Assembly: GCF_001653135.1 (NCBI RefSeq)
Contig: NZ_BDDS01000002.1
Span: forward strand, 124,001-188,000
Reading direction: 5' to 3'
Length of the DNA: 64,000 nt
Source of the DNA: Pseudoalteromonas neustonica
Lineage (GTDB): Bacteria; Pseudomonadota; Gammaproteobacteria; Enterobacterales; Alteromonadaceae
Shown here: positions 41,092 through 50,083 of the stretch, one piece after another
Numbering within the stretch: the first letter of the stretch is position 1
Layout of the letters: the number at the start of each line of letters is the position of its first letter
Program-made: the position numbers and the translations under genes
The notes under the pieces: model-generated
The model's input: only the letters and a program-made list of their open reading frames with translations
What the model was told of the DNA's origin: nothing
The model's database searches: none

Positions 41092-42096
41092 ATGATTAAT
41101 GTAGCAATTAATGGCTATGGCCGTATCGGTCGCAATGTTTTACGTGCACTGTATGAGTCTGCACAAAATAACGAAATTAAAATTGTCGCAATTAACGATT
41201 TGGCACCCGCTAATGTTAATGCACATTTAACGCAATATGATTCAGTGCATGGCCAATTCTCTCATAAAGTTACGCTTGCAGATAACACAATGCTGATTGG
41301 TGATGACGTTATCACTTTAACGCAAGAGCGTGACCCAGCTAACTTACCGTGGAAAGCACTAAACGTTGATATCGTTTTAGAATGCACGGGTTTTTTCACT
41401 AAGCGTGAAGATGCAGCAAAGCATATTACAGCCGGTGCGAAAAAAGTAATTGTTTCAGCGCCTGGTACTAACTTAGACGCAACGGTAGTTCACGGTGTAA
41501 ATAGCGACGTAATTAACGCTGATAGCAACATCATTTCAAATGCATCGTGTACGACTAACTGTTTAGCGCCAATTGCAAAAGCAATTAACGATACAGTAGG
41601 TATCGAGCAAGGTAGCATGACGACAATTCATGCTTATACAAATGATCAAAACTTATCTGACGTGTACCACCCTGATTTATACCGTGCTCGTAGTGCAACA
41701 CAATCTATGATCCCGACTAAAACAGGTGCAGCAGCAGCCGTTGGTTTAGTATTACCAGAACTTGCTGGTAAACTTGACGGTATGTCAGTACGTGTACCAA
41801 CAATCAATGTATCAGTCGTTGATTTTACGTTTATTACTAAGCGCGATACAACAACTGAAGAAATCAACGAAATAATGAAAGCCGCTTCTGTTGGTTCAAT
41901 GAAAGATATTTTACAATACAACGAGCTACCGCTTGTTTCTATCGACTTTAACCATAACCCAGCGTCGTCTATCTTTGATGCAACGCAAACTAAAGCTAAT
42001 GGCAAATTAGTTAAAGTTATGGCTTGGTATGATAACGAATGGGGTTTCTCAAACCGCATGTTAGACCAAGTTAAAGCGCTAGGTCAGTACTTGTAA
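41092..42096 (+). CDS. gap: Glyceraldehyde-3-phosphate dehydrogenase
   Basis: Oxidises the triose phosphate produced by Eda. The 334-residue type I enzyme has the catalytic Cys153 in [12 protein letters not shown] and the partner His in [10 protein letters not shown]. The NAD-site stretch is VAINDLAPA with Asp36 kept, but the region that E. coli GapA writes as VDGPSHKDWRGGRG is here [17 protein letters not shown]. It is thus not an E. coli GapA-like protein but of the type with [15 protein letters not shown], seen in GapB-like and alphaproteobacterial enzymes; cofactor preference is open. A glycolytic GapA may exist elsewhere in the genome. AAAGGGGAA precedes the ATG. It is the last gene of the operon. 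Confidence 0.95.
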   Translation: MINVAINGYGRIGRNVLRALYESAQNNEIKIVAINDLAPANVNAHLTQYDSVHGQFSHKVTLADNTMLIGDDVITLTQERDPANLPWKALNVDIVLECTGFFTKREDAAKHITAGAKKVIVSAPGTNLDATVVHGVNSDVINADSNIISNASCTTNCLAPIAKAINDTVGIEQGSMTTIHAYTNDQNLSDVYHPDLYRARSATQSMIPTKTGAAAAVGLVLPELAGKLDGMSVRVPTINVSVVDFTFITKRDTTTEEINEIMKAASVGSMKDILQYNELPLVSIDFNHNPASSIFDATQTKANGKLVKVMAWYDNEWGFSNRMLDQVKALGQYL

Positions 42097-42130
42097 TAAG
42101 TACTCTTTAATAGTTTAGCTTTATCCAACA

Positions 42131-42156
42131 AAGCCGCGAATATCGCGGCTTTTTTG
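42131..42156 (+). terminator. Terminator after gap
   Basis: AAGCCGCGA and TCGCGGCTT form a nine-base stem around three bases, followed by TTTTT. Confidence 0.88.
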
Positions 42157-42213
42157 TATCTGGCATTAGGGAATAATATGGTATTCTTGCGTTAGTTATA
42201 AAAGGAATTACTG

Positions 42214-43338
42214 ATGATCAATACTCTAAAAGCCTATCTTTTTCGTACTAATCACCTGCAAATTGGTGAAGGTAATATTAGTGGTTACATCGCGTGTTTT
42301 TTAGCGATGCTTTCATGCTTAGGTGTGCTGGCTTTTCATTTCCCTGAATATTTAACAACGCCAGAATTGCGACAAAACTACAGCGTAGAATTCTTACGGC
42401 AATTAATGTTTGGCGCACTTTTATTAGCTGGGAGTTTGGGGCTACTCAACTTTATCCGCAATAAAAATAAACGCTTAGGTGCAACTGCATGGTTATTTGT
42501 TATTTTGGCAATTGCATTTGGTGGCCCTAATGTAGAAGTCACTAATTTTTCTGATAACACGCCCTATATTGGACTCGATTGGTTTATTTTAGATTTACTT
42601 GGTTCTACTTTGATTTTCATTCTTATTGAAAAATTATTTCCGCATCGTAAAGAACAAAAAATATTACGTAGTGAATGGCGGGGCGACTTAAATCACTTTT
42701 TTGTAAATCACCTTATTATTGGTTTTGTATTATTGGTTACTAATCACTTTGTCCATTATGGCTTTGGCTGGGCTGTTTCGACTACATTACAAAATTATAT
42801 CGATCAATTACCGTTTATATTGCAAGTGGTACTAATTATATTAGTTGCTGATCTAATGCAGTATTTTGTGCATCGTGCTTATCACGAAGTGCCTTTTTTA
42901 TGGCGTTTTCATGGTATTCATCACAGTGCAAAAGAAATGGATTGGCTAGCCGGTTCTCGTCAGCATATATTAGAGATATTAGTAACGCGCAGTTTAGTAC
43001 TGACGCCTATTTTTGTATTAGGCTTTTCACAACAGGTGATCAGTCTTTATGTGATTATAGTTGGCTTTCAGGCTGTATTTAATCATGCGAATGTACAGGT
43101 TAAATTTGGCTGGTTGAAATATTTAGTTGTTACCCCACAGTTTCATCATTGGCATCATGCTTCAGATAAAGCTGCGATTGACCGCAATTATGCTGCCCAC
43201 TTTTCATTTTTAGATTATGTGTTTGGTACAGCTGTTAAGGGGCAAAATGAATGGCCAAAGGCTTATGGAGTAGTTGGCGATTATGTACCTAATGGCATGT
43301 TAAAGCAGCAGCTATTTCCATTTAAAAAACAAAAATAG
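42214..43338 (+). CDS. Sterol desaturase / fatty acid hydroxylase family membrane protein
   Basis: A 374-residue polytopic membrane protein of the diiron fatty acid hydroxylase superfamily. The histidine clusters are in order: HRAYH after DLMQYFV (about residues 223-227), HGIHH (about 234-238) and, near the end, HHWHH (about 311-315), which supply the ligands for two irons. Hydrophobic segments lie before the first cluster (about residues 27-45, 66-83, 92-108, 122-140 and 165-185). The substrate could be a fatty acid, sterol-like or carotenoid lipid; it cannot be told from sequence. The gene is monocistronic, after the gap terminator. Confidence 0.85.
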   Translation: MINTLKAYLFRTNHLQIGEGNISGYIACFLAMLSCLGVLAFHFPEYLTTPELRQNYSVEFLRQLMFGALLLAGSLGLLNFIRNKNKRLGATAWLFVILAIAFGGPNVEVTNFSDNTPYIGLDWFILDLLGSTLIFILIEKLFPHRKEQKILRSEWRGDLNHFFVNHLIIGFVLLVTNHFVHYGFGWAVSTTLQNYIDQLPFILQVVLIILVADLMQYFVHRAYHEVPFLWRFHGIHHSAKEMDWLAGSRQHILEILVTRSLVLTPIFVLGFSQQVISLYVIIVGFQAVFNHANVQVKFGWLKYLVVTPQFHHWHHASDKAAIDRNYAAHFSFLDYVFGTAVKGQNEWPKAYGVVGDYVPNGMLKQQLFPFKKQK

Positions 43339-43374
43339 TCGTACCCCTTTGATGTCCTTAAACCAACAAATAAA

Positions 43375-43636
43375 TACCCAAGCCACCTCAAGATGCAAAA
43401 TTCAGCGTTCCACAGGGGCTTAATATTAAGGCGTTACTTTGCAATAATGGTCGTCCCTTTAAAGAAGTAACAACGTAGAAAGTAAGCCCCTGTGAAACGC
43501 CCAACGGGTTGGTTTAAAAACGATTTATACTGCGTTATTGATTTTAACAAGGGAGCAACCATTATTTGCAATCAATGCCTTGTCTAAATCGCTTTTAACT
43601 CCAACTGAAACTCGCATTTTGAGGTGGCTTGGGTAT
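43375..43636. repeat. MITE-like repeat family A, copy A5 (both ends intact)
   Basis: About 262 bp from TACCCAAGCCACCTCAAG to TTGAGGTGGCTTGGGTATA. It shows all inner parts: GCGTTCCACAGG/CCTGTGAAACGC, GTTACTT/AAGTAAC, and the module at 43520-43592. With A3 it is the best reference for the full element. It lies between the convergent hydroxylase and DUF3083 genes. Confidence 0.88.
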
Positions 43637-43694
43637 AGTAAAGCTTAAAATTAGAAGTGGTTCATATAATTCAATAGCTAAAACCATATTAAAA

Positions 43695-43721
43695 AAGTGC
43701 GGGGATCACGCACTTTTTGTA
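43695..43721 (-). terminator. Terminator after the DUF3083 gene
   Basis: AAAGTGCG and CGCACTTT form the stem with a seven-base loop; T- or A-tracts on both sides allow use on the minus strand. Confidence 0.75.
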
Positions 43722-43750
43722 TTTAGTTTTATGTAGAGTGACTATTACAA

Positions 43751-44821
43751 TTATTCAAAGTAACTAATGTGTTGGAAAAAACGTACGGTAATATCTTGGC
43801 GTTCTTTATTTATTGCTAAGGGTTCTACCATTGCTCGAATAACACTTTCGACATGATTCATAAAACGACCATGGCCAATACCTTGCTCATCATTTTCGCT
43901 TGCAACAATCACAAAATGCATGGTCTCAACTAACTTGTCTGATTGCCAGTAGTGGCTGTATTGTTCAATATCGTCACCTGTTGCAAAGCTGAGTTTTTGC
44001 AGTTCTGAGTTACCGTCATTAGTATCAATTTTACTGTTTCTAACGATTGGAGTGGTCCCATTGGCAATCATTGATACAAGGTTTAAATTTTTAGCCGTAC
44101 ATTCTTTAATAAATGCATCATAAAACTGCTGATAAAATTCATTTAGCGTTGGCTTATTTAATAAGTGCTGAAATTGAGTTTTTATAGTGCGGGTAATGGG
44201 TATCGCAAATGTTGCGTAGGTCATTTCGTTATGTTTGCTTGGCAGCGAGCAGTGACGGCTTTGATAGCGCTGGTGCAAGCCTCGTAGTTTATAACCGTAA
44301 CTTTCTTTAGAACCTTTTGCTTTGGCAAATAAATCGTATGTTAAATGCTGGTGGTCGCGCACTTTGATTTGGGCTTCCCCTTCAAGCAATGTATTTTGCA
44401 GTGTATTTAATACTTTTTTTACTTTGGTGTGGAATATAGCTGCATTTGATCGCAGCTCATCACCGGTTGCTAAAAATAGAAACCTAATCTTTTTGCTCGG
44501 TATTTCGCTATTGTTAAAGCATTTATGGGCTTCGTGATAGCGGGGGTTGTAAAAAAACAAAATTTGTTTTTTTGTTTGTAAATAGTAAGCCTCTTCATGA
44601 AACCTGACGACGGGTAGTTTATCATTAGCAATCAAGTGTACATTGTGTAATTCATATTCATCACACAAGGCAAATAGTTGGCGGGTTAAACGTTCATAGC
44701 ACTGTTCGGTATGTGTAAAGCGCGCATAAAAATTATCACTTGGTTTAAATTCAGCAAGAATATATTGGTTAGCCCTTGCAGTCGTTGGAATATAGACGCG
44801 GTTTTGTGAAAGTGAAGCCAT
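43751..44821 (-). CDS. DUF3083 family protein
   Basis: A 356-residue soluble protein with no signal peptide or membrane segment. I assign it to DUF3083, a family of marine gammaproteobacteria, from memory of its pattern; no function is known. Two halves look related: the first has RFLFLATGDELRSNAAIFHTK and the second has KLSFATGDDIEQYSHYWQ, each after a conserved region with P-V-V-R-F/N (LPVVRFHEEAYY and TPIVRNSKIDTN), which suggests an old internal duplication. The start ATG at 44821 is preceded on its strand by AGGGAA. A perfect palindrome lies 27 bases before it. Confidence 0.7.
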   Translation of the reverse strand: MASLSQNRVYIPTTARANQYILAEFKPSDNFYARFTHTEQCYERLTRQLFALCDEYELHNVHLIANDKLPVVRFHEEAYYLQTKKQILFFYNPRYHEAHKCFNNSEIPSKKIRFLFLATGDELRSNAAIFHTKVKKVLNTLQNTLLEGEAQIKVRDHQHLTYDLFAKAKGSKESYGYKLRGLHQRYQSRHCSLPSKHNEMTYATFAIPITRTIKTQFQHLLNKPTLNEFYQQFYDAFIKECTAKNLNLVSMIANGTTPIVRNSKIDTNDGNSELQKLSFATGDDIEQYSHYWQSDKLVETMHFVIVASENDEQGIGHGRFMNHVESVIRAMVEPLAINKERQDITVRFFQHISYFE

Positions 44822-44847
44822 TAATTTTCCCTAATAAAGTATGCTTT

Positions 44848-44870
44848 AATTACGCTACAGTAGCGTAATT
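44848..44870. promoter_or_regulatory. Perfect inverted repeat between DUF3083 and glnS
   Basis: AATTACGCTA and TAGCGTAATT, ten matched bases around CAG. It lies 27 bases before the DUF3083 start and about 200 before glnS. No T-tract follows in either direction, so an operator is more likely than a terminator. The protein is unknown. Confidence 0.5.
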
Positions 44871-45071
44871 GAATGACTATTTTATTGCGCTGGAACAAAA
44901 AAAATCGTATTGAGGGATATAATTATGCACAGGGTGCCTTTAGAACCTTGTATTTCTTATTAACGCCACAATATGTAGTAAACACGCCTACTTATTGCTG
45001 TATGTTAAGGTTTGTTTTTGTAATAATGCAGTAGTTTTGTCACCACGCAATATTCAGAGGATTATACTCCT

Positions 45072-46736
45072 ATGGCGGAAATAGAGAATCGCCCAAGTAA
45101 TTTTATTAGAACCCGAATTAATGACGATTTAGCATCAGGAAAACACGCATCTACGCATACACGTTTTCCACCGGAGCCAAATGGTTTTTTACACATTGGT
45201 CATGCTAAGTCAATTTGTTTAAATTTTGGTATAGCGCAAGATTACAGCGGTAAATGTAACTTACGTTTTGATGATACTAATCCAGAAAAAGAAGACATTA
45301 ACTACGTACATTCTATTCAAGAAGACGTAAAGTGGTTAGGGTTTACCTGGGATGGTGAAATTAATTACTCATCAAATTACTTTGACGCATTGTACGGGTA
45401 TGCGGTTGAGTTGATTGAGAAAGGCTTAGCGTATGTTTGCTTTTTATCACCAGAGCAAGCACGCGAATATCGCGGAACGTTAAAGGAGGCAGGTAAAAAT
45501 AGCCCAACACGCGATACATCACCACAAGAGAATCTTGCGTTATTTGAAAAAATGCGTGCAGGTGAATTTAAAGAAGGTGAGTGTGTACTGCGTGCCAAAA
45601 TTGACATGGCCAGCTCGTTCATGGTTTTGCGTGATCCGATTATTTATCGTGTTCGTTTTGCACATCATCACCAAACAGCGGATAAGTGGTGTATTTATCC
45701 AATGTACGACTTTACGCATTGTATTTCTGATGCGTTAGAAGGTATTACACATTCGTTATGTACGCTTGAGTTCCAAGATAATCGTCGTTTGTATGACTGG
45801 GTTTTAGACAATATTAGCCTTGAATGTCATCCACAACAGATTGAATTCTCTCGATTAAACCTTGAATACACGATTATGTCTAAGCGTAAGCTTAATGACT
45901 TAGTCGTCAATGGCCATGTTGAAGGTTGGGATGACCCTCGTATGCCAACAATTGCAGGTCTTCGTCGACGTGGTTATACGGCGGGTTCAATCCGAGAGTT
46001 TTGTACGCGTATAGGTGTAACTAAACAAGAAAACATGATTGAAATGGGCATGTTAGAGGCCTGTATCCGTGAAGATCTTAATGAAAATGCACCACGTGCA
46101 ATGGCTGTACTTGATCCAATTAAAGTTGTTATTGAAAATTACGCATCGGATACGGTTGAAACATTATCTGTTGCAAATCATCCTAATAATGAAGAGATGG
46201 GACGTCGCGATGTGCCGTTCACACGTGAAATTTATATTGAGCGTGAAGATTTCCGTGAAGAAGCGAACAACAAGTTTAAGCGCTTAGTGCTTGATAAAGA
46301 AGTCCGTTTACGCGGTGCATATGTGATTAAAGCAGAACGTGTTGAAAAAAATGAAAATGGTGAAGTTACAACGATTTTCTGTAGTTATGACCCTGAAACA
46401 CTTGGTAAAAACCCAAGTGATGGCCGTAAGGTTAAAGGTGTTATTCATTGGGTATCAGCAAGTGAAGCATTAACGGCTGAAGTACGTTTGTATGATCGTT
46501 TATTTAATGTACCAAACCCTGCAGCGGCAGAGGATTTTGCTACAACATTAAATCCTGATTCACTTATTGTATTGCCTAATGCAAAATTAGAACCATCGCT
46601 TGCAAATGCAGAACCTGCACAAGGGTTCCAGTTTGAGCGAACAGGTTATTTTAGTCGAGATACAAAATCAAAGAGCATCGTTTTTAACCAAACCGTTGGC
46701 CTTCGTGATTCGTGGACTAAAACAGAGCAGAAGTAA
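45072..46736 (+). CDS. glnS: Glutamine--tRNA ligase
   Basis: Class I synthetase that charges tRNA-Gln. The 554-residue length equals that of E. coli GlnS. The HIGH motif is in [16 protein letters not shown] and the KMSKS-equivalent is in [12 protein letters not shown]. The catalytic domain includes [11 protein letters not shown], and the C-terminal anticodon-binding beta barrels include [20 protein letters not shown]. Its presence next to fur matches the E. coli order. Confidence 0.98.
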   Translation: MAEIENRPSNFIRTRINDDLASGKHASTHTRFPPEPNGFLHIGHAKSICLNFGIAQDYSGKCNLRFDDTNPEKEDINYVHSIQEDVKWLGFTWDGEINYSSNYFDALYGYAVELIEKGLAYVCFLSPEQAREYRGTLKEAGKNSPTRDTSPQENLALFEKMRAGEFKEGECVLRAKIDMASSFMVLRDPIIYRVRFAHHHQTADKWCIYPMYDFTHCISDALEGITHSLCTLEFQDNRRLYDWVLDNISLECHPQQIEFSRLNLEYTIMSKRKLNDLVVNGHVEGWDDPRMPTIAGLRRRGYTAGSIREFCTRIGVTKQENMIEMGMLEACIREDLNENAPRAMAVLDPIKVVIENYASDTVETLSVANHPNNEEMGRRDVPFTREIYIEREDFREEANNKFKRLVLDKEVRLRGAYVIKAERVEKNENGEVTTIFCSYDPETLGKNPSDGRKVKGVIHWVSASEALTAEVRLYDRLFNVPNPAAAEDFATTLNPDSLIVLPNAKLEPSLANAEPAQGFQFERTGYFSRDTKSKSIVFNQTVGLRDSWTKTEQK

Positions 46737-46763
46737 TTCTGCTCGCGATTTAGCATCAGAAAT

Positions 46764-46797
46764 AAAAAAACCTGCCAATGAGCAGGTTTTTTTATTT
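46764..46797. terminator. Bidirectional terminator between glnS and fur
   Basis: AACCTGC and GCAGGTT form the stem with a six-base loop, with an A-tract before and a T-tract after; the two genes are convergent. Confidence 0.85.
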
Positions 46798-46808
46798 AAC
46801 CGATAAAA

Positions 46809-47249
46809 TTATTGGTTATCAGAGAACGCTTTACAGGCTGCAGTGTCTGTACACTCACCGTAAAGGTAAAGAGAATGGTTAGTAAGCTTGATACCATTTT
46901 CTTCTGATATTTCAAGCTGACGACGTTCAATCATCTCATCTTCAAACTCAATTACTTTACCGCATTTTAAACAAACAAGGTGGTCGTGGTGTGTGCTACC
47001 CGAAAGTTCAAATACTGACTTTCCGCCTTCAAAATGGTGGCGTGAAACAATACCAGCGTCATCAAATTGGTTAAGTACGCGGTATACAGTCGCTAAACCA
47101 ATTTCTTCACCTAAGTCCAAAAGAATTTTGTAAACATCTTCAGCGCTGATGTGTTGGTTATCTGGAGATTGTAAAATCTCTAAAATTTTAATACGCGGTA
47201 AAGTAACTTTTAAACCGGCTTTTTTTAATTCCAAGTTGTGATCAGTCAT
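46809..47249 (-). CDS. fur: Ferric uptake regulator Fur
   Basis: Iron-responsive repressor. The 146-residue protein has the winged helix (GLKVTLPRIKILEILQSPDN, then ISAEDVYKILLDLGEEIGLATV) with the YRVLNQFDDAGIV recognition region. The metal-binding C-terminal half has STHHDHLVCLKCGKVIEF and a second Cys pair toward the end (ECTDTAACKAF), the structural zinc site of Fur. A likely target site is at 58447-58467. No flavodoxin-fur fusion transcript signal is evident; fldA lies 185 bases upstream on the same strand. Confidence 0.97.
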   Translation of the reverse strand: MTDHNLELKKAGLKVTLPRIKILEILQSPDNQHISAEDVYKILLDLGEEIGLATVYRVLNQFDDAGIVSRHHFEGGKSVFELSGSTHHDHLVCLKCGKVIEFEDEMIERRQLEISEENGIKLTNHSLYLYGECTDTAACKAFSDNQ

Positions 47250-47434
47250 TAAATCTGTCTCAATTTTATTTGGTTATACTAGACATCTTATAAAGATGTG
47301 CACGACACATTAGCAATAAATAGGATAACGCGCTATGCGATGAAGTGCAAAGAACAATTCAAAGAAACGTTCCTAAAAGCTTAAACGCTAACCAAAATAT
47401 AGAAATTTAATAGGTCAGCGTCTAGTGGTTGCTA

Positions 47435-47962
47435 TTAGTCAGCAAGTTCGCTTAAACACATCTCTTCAAAAATTTGTGCAGACCACGCTTTAACGCGTTG
47501 TTCTGTTAGTTCAGGTTGACGATCTTCATCAATACCTAAGCCAACAAAGTGCTTGTCGTCAGCCATGCCTTTAGATGCTTCAAAGTCGTAGCCCTCAGTT
47601 GGCCAATGTCCAACAACAATTGCGCCACGCTCAGACACAATATCATTGATCATACCCATGGCATCGAGGAAGTATTCTGCATAATCTTCTTGGTCTCCAC
47701 AACCAAAAATAGCAACTAGCTTGCCATCAAAATCAACTTCTTCTAGCTCAGGAAAAAAATCATCCCAGTCACATTGCGCTTCACCGTAATACCAAGTCGG
47801 GATGCCAAATAAGATTAAGTCAAATTCTGCGATCTCTTCTTTTGAGCTTTTAGCAATGTCGTGCACAGCAACTAATTTTTTACCCAATTCTTTTTGGATC
47901 ATTTTAGCTACGTGTTCTGTGTTACCTGTATCACTTCCGAAAAAAATACCTACACTTGCCAT
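47435..47962 (-). CDS. fldA: Flavodoxin FldA
   Basis: A 175-residue FMN electron carrier. The phosphate-binding loop is FFGSDTGNTEHVAKMI at residues 7-22, and the FMN-stacking loops are GIPTWYYGEAQCDWDDF and FGCGDQEDYAEYFLDAM, both like long-chain enterobacterial FldA. It serves reductive reactions in place of ferredoxin, for example in isoprenoid and methionine synthase systems. It follows ybfE by 14 bases on the same strand, as in E. coli. Confidence 0.96.
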   Translation of the reverse strand: MASVGIFFGSDTGNTEHVAKMIQKELGKKLVAVHDIAKSSKEEIAEFDLILFGIPTWYYGEAQCDWDDFFPELEEVDFDGKLVAIFGCGDQEDYAEYFLDAMGMINDIVSERGAIVVGHWPTEGYDFEASKGMADDKHFVGLGIDEDRQPELTEQRVKAWSAQIFEEMCLSELAD

Positions 47963-47976
47963 GGATTTAAAACCTT

Positions 47977-48255
47977 TTATCTATCAATAGCCAATCTTTC
48001 TTGTAAAATTGTTTCAATCAGCGCACTACGGCTAATATTTTGTGCATCGGCCATATCACTTAATGCTTGATACAGCTGTGACGAAACTTTAAATTCTACA
48101 CGCTTTAAACCGCGTGCTTTGTCTCTTTTTATTTGATTACGTTTATTAACCTTTAACTGCATTTCCCTTGGAAGGGGATTCGTTTTAGGCCTACCTGGAC
48201 GTTTCTCGTATTCAAATAAATCGAGCGTTGTTCTATCAGTCTCTGACTTTGCCAT
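47977..48255 (-). CDS. ybfE: YbfE family (LexA-regulated) protein
   Basis: A 92-residue protein nearly colinear with E. coli YbfE, starting MAKSETDRTTLDLFEYEKRP and continuing GRPKTNPLPREMQLKVNKRN, with a C-terminal ribbon-helix-helix-like part (RVEFKVSSQLYQALSDMADA). E. coli ybfE is part of the LexA regulon; no LexA box was recognised here. The ATG at 48255 is chosen by that match; the longer frame to 48342 would run into the upstream gene. DNA binding is inferred from the fold. Confidence 0.92.
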   Translation of the reverse strand: MAKSETDRTTLDLFEYEKRPGRPKTNPLPREMQLKVNKRNQIKRDKARGLKRVEFKVSSQLYQALSDMADAQNISRSALIETILQERLAIDR

Positions 48256-48257
48256 GC

Positions 48258-48479
48258 TTAACCAACACCCGCACCTTGCCAAAAAACTTGAATAAGTCCT
48301 TTTGCAATAAACCCTGAACAACCTAAAAAGAGTACAAGCCACACTACATAACGACCAAACTTAGGTACATTACCTTTTTTTAGTACATCTTGAATAGCCA
48401 TACCGATAAAAAAGAACACACCGGCTAAGCCAAAATACAACCCTAGGGTATCAAATTCGTTAATTAACTGACTGACCAT
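48258..48479 (-). CDS. DUF2788 family small membrane protein
   Basis: A 73-residue protein with two hydrophobic helices (about residues 13-31 and 42-63) and a short basic loop (DVLKKGNVPKFGRY), the layout of the DUF2788 family. Function unknown. It ends two bases before ybfE and probably shares its transcript. The ATG at 48479 is preferred to a TTG one codon earlier. Confidence 0.8.
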   Translation of the reverse strand: MVSQLINEFDTLGLYFGLAGVFFFIGMAIQDVLKKGNVPKFGRYVVWLVLFLGCSGFIAKGLIQVFWQGAGVG

Positions 48480-48575
48480 CAACGTATAACCTTTAAATTA
48501 AACGGCGCGTACTATAGCATAAAAAAAACCAATAATTTAGTAGCTGCAGCCAAAATTACGTGATTAAATTTTAAC

Positions 48576-49343
48576 TTAATTAACCATTAAAAAATCAGTA
48601 ATTGATTTATTAACCGCATGTGGTTTTTGTGCATGCAACCAATGCCCCGCGCCATGAATGATTTTTGCTTTAGCATTTTTAAATCGTGCTGTTATGGCAG
48701 CTCGGTATTGCGGCAATATATAGTCAGAGTCATTACCTTTAATAAATAAAGTATCGCATAAACAAGAATCATTATCTTCTAAATCTGTTAGAATATTACT
48801 ATATTTTTGACTCAATGTTGGTAAATTAAAGCGCCACTGGTATTGACCCGATTCATTTTTAGCTAAACTTTTCAGTAAAAATTGCCTAACACCCAGCTCA
48901 GGGATAAACGCTTGCATGATTTGGTCGGCGTGTTTTCTGTCGGTGATTTGATGTGTTGCTACAGTGTTTAACGCAGTGAAAATATCATCATGGCGGCTTT
49001 GGTAAGCCACGGGGGCAATATCAAGCACAACGAGTTTATTGACCACGCAGGGGGTACTTAATGCGATTTGCATTGCTACTTTACCGCCCATAGAGTGGCC
49101 AACGAGGTGAGTTGTATTAATATTTAAATGGGTCATCAATCGTAAAACATCGTTTGCCATGCTAGGGTAATCCATGACTTCACTATGGGGTGATCGTCCG
49201 TGATTGCGCAAGTCAATATTCGTTACTGTGAAGTTATCACTTAATGCATTGGCTATCACATTTAAGTTTTCGAGCGAACCAAATAGCCCATGAATCAAAA
49301 CGACATCAGGCCCGTGTCCAGATTGTTTATAATTTAATAGCAT
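48576..49343 (-). CDS. ybfF: YbfF family alpha/beta hydrolase (esterase)
   Basis: A 255-residue hydrolase. The oxyanion-hole stretch VVLIHGLFGSLENL is near residue 14, the nucleophile elbow is GHSMGGK, the acid lies in the region LFIKGNDSDYI and the His is in GAGHWLHAQKP. YbfF of E. coli is an acyl-CoA/short-chain esterase; the natural substrate is uncertain. The ATG at 49343 follows TTGGAGAA by a proper distance and removes an 18-residue extension. It is divergent from seqA, as in E. coli. Confidence 0.92.
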   Translation of the reverse strand: MLLNYKQSGHGPDVVLIHGLFGSLENLNVIANALSDNFTVTNIDLRNHGRSPHSEVMDYPSMANDVLRLMTHLNINTTHLVGHSMGGKVAMQIALSTPCVVNKLVVLDIAPVAYQSRHDDIFTALNTVATHQITDRKHADQIMQAFIPELGVRQFLLKSLAKNESGQYQWRFNLPTLSQKYSNILTDLEDNDSCLCDTLFIKGNDSDYILPQYRAAITARFKNAKAKIIHGAGHWLHAQKPHAVNKSITDFLMVN

Positions 49344-49472
49344 GACATTCTCCAATAAAAGAGCGCGTAGTTTGCCTAGTGAAATAACAAATTGCAAAAC
49401 ATAGAGAATTAAATCAGGTTTGGGTATAATGCATTGGAATGAAAAAATGTGACCCGTAACGACAGGAAGAAC

Positions 49473-50072
49473 ATGAAAAAAATTGACATAGACGACGAGT
49501 TATATCAATACATTGCGAGCAATACGCAGAGCATTGGTGAAAGCGCATCCACTATTTTACGTCGTTTATTAAACCTCAACGGTGAAACAGTCTCAACGGC
49601 GAATAGTGAGCCGGAACTATCAGTTGCTCCCACAAAACAATCAACTAACAACGAATCACAAGCAGATAAAAGTGATCTACAAGCGCTTAAAAAAACACAA
49701 AGCAGTGCGACTGTCACACAAATGACTCAGCAAAACGCTAATGTTTTTAATATTCTAAATAAAGAAGAGTTAGCGATGCAAAAAGGTGTTGTTGGACGTT
49801 TTCTATTTATTTTGTCTGCTTTGCATCGAACGCATAAGGCTAATTTTTCAGCCGTTCTGGATGTACAAGGGCGTGATCGCGTTTATTTTGCAACCAGTAA
49901 AGAAGCGCTCGTTAACAGTGGAAGTAGTATGAATCCAAAAAATATCACTGACAGTGAATATTGGGTAATGACTAATTCAAATACAACACGTAAAAAAATG
50001 ATGTTACACGAAGTGGCACTTGGCTTAGGTTACAGTGCTGAACAAGCCGAAAAAATTCGAGACTACCTATAA
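49473..50072 (+). CDS. seqA: Negative modulator of initiation of replication SeqA
   Basis: Binds hemimethylated GATC sites and delays re-initiation at oriC. The 199-residue protein starts [20 protein letters not shown], like E. coli, and has the ribbon-helix oligomerisation domain, a long Ser/Thr/Gln-rich linker and the C-terminal DNA-binding domain ([20 protein letters not shown], in part, then [12 protein letters not shown]). AGGAAGA precedes the ATG at 49473. The presence of SeqA implies Dam methylation in this organism. pgm follows after 11 bases, the conserved seqA-pgm operon. Confidence 0.95.
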   Translation: MKKIDIDDELYQYIASNTQSIGESASTILRRLLNLNGETVSTANSEPELSVAPTKQSTNNESQADKSDLQALKKTQSSATVTQMTQQNANVFNILNKEELAMQKGVVGRFLFILSALHRTHKANFSAVLDVQGRDRVYFATSKEALVNSGSSMNPKNITDSEYWVMTNSNTTRKKMMLHEVALGLGYSAEQAEKIRDYL

Positions 50073-50083
50073 AAGGACATGTA

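Noticed and set aside
47250..47434. Upstream ORF (uof-like) controlling fur
   Set aside because: No short frame with a ribosome binding site overlapping the fur start could be made out in this gap.
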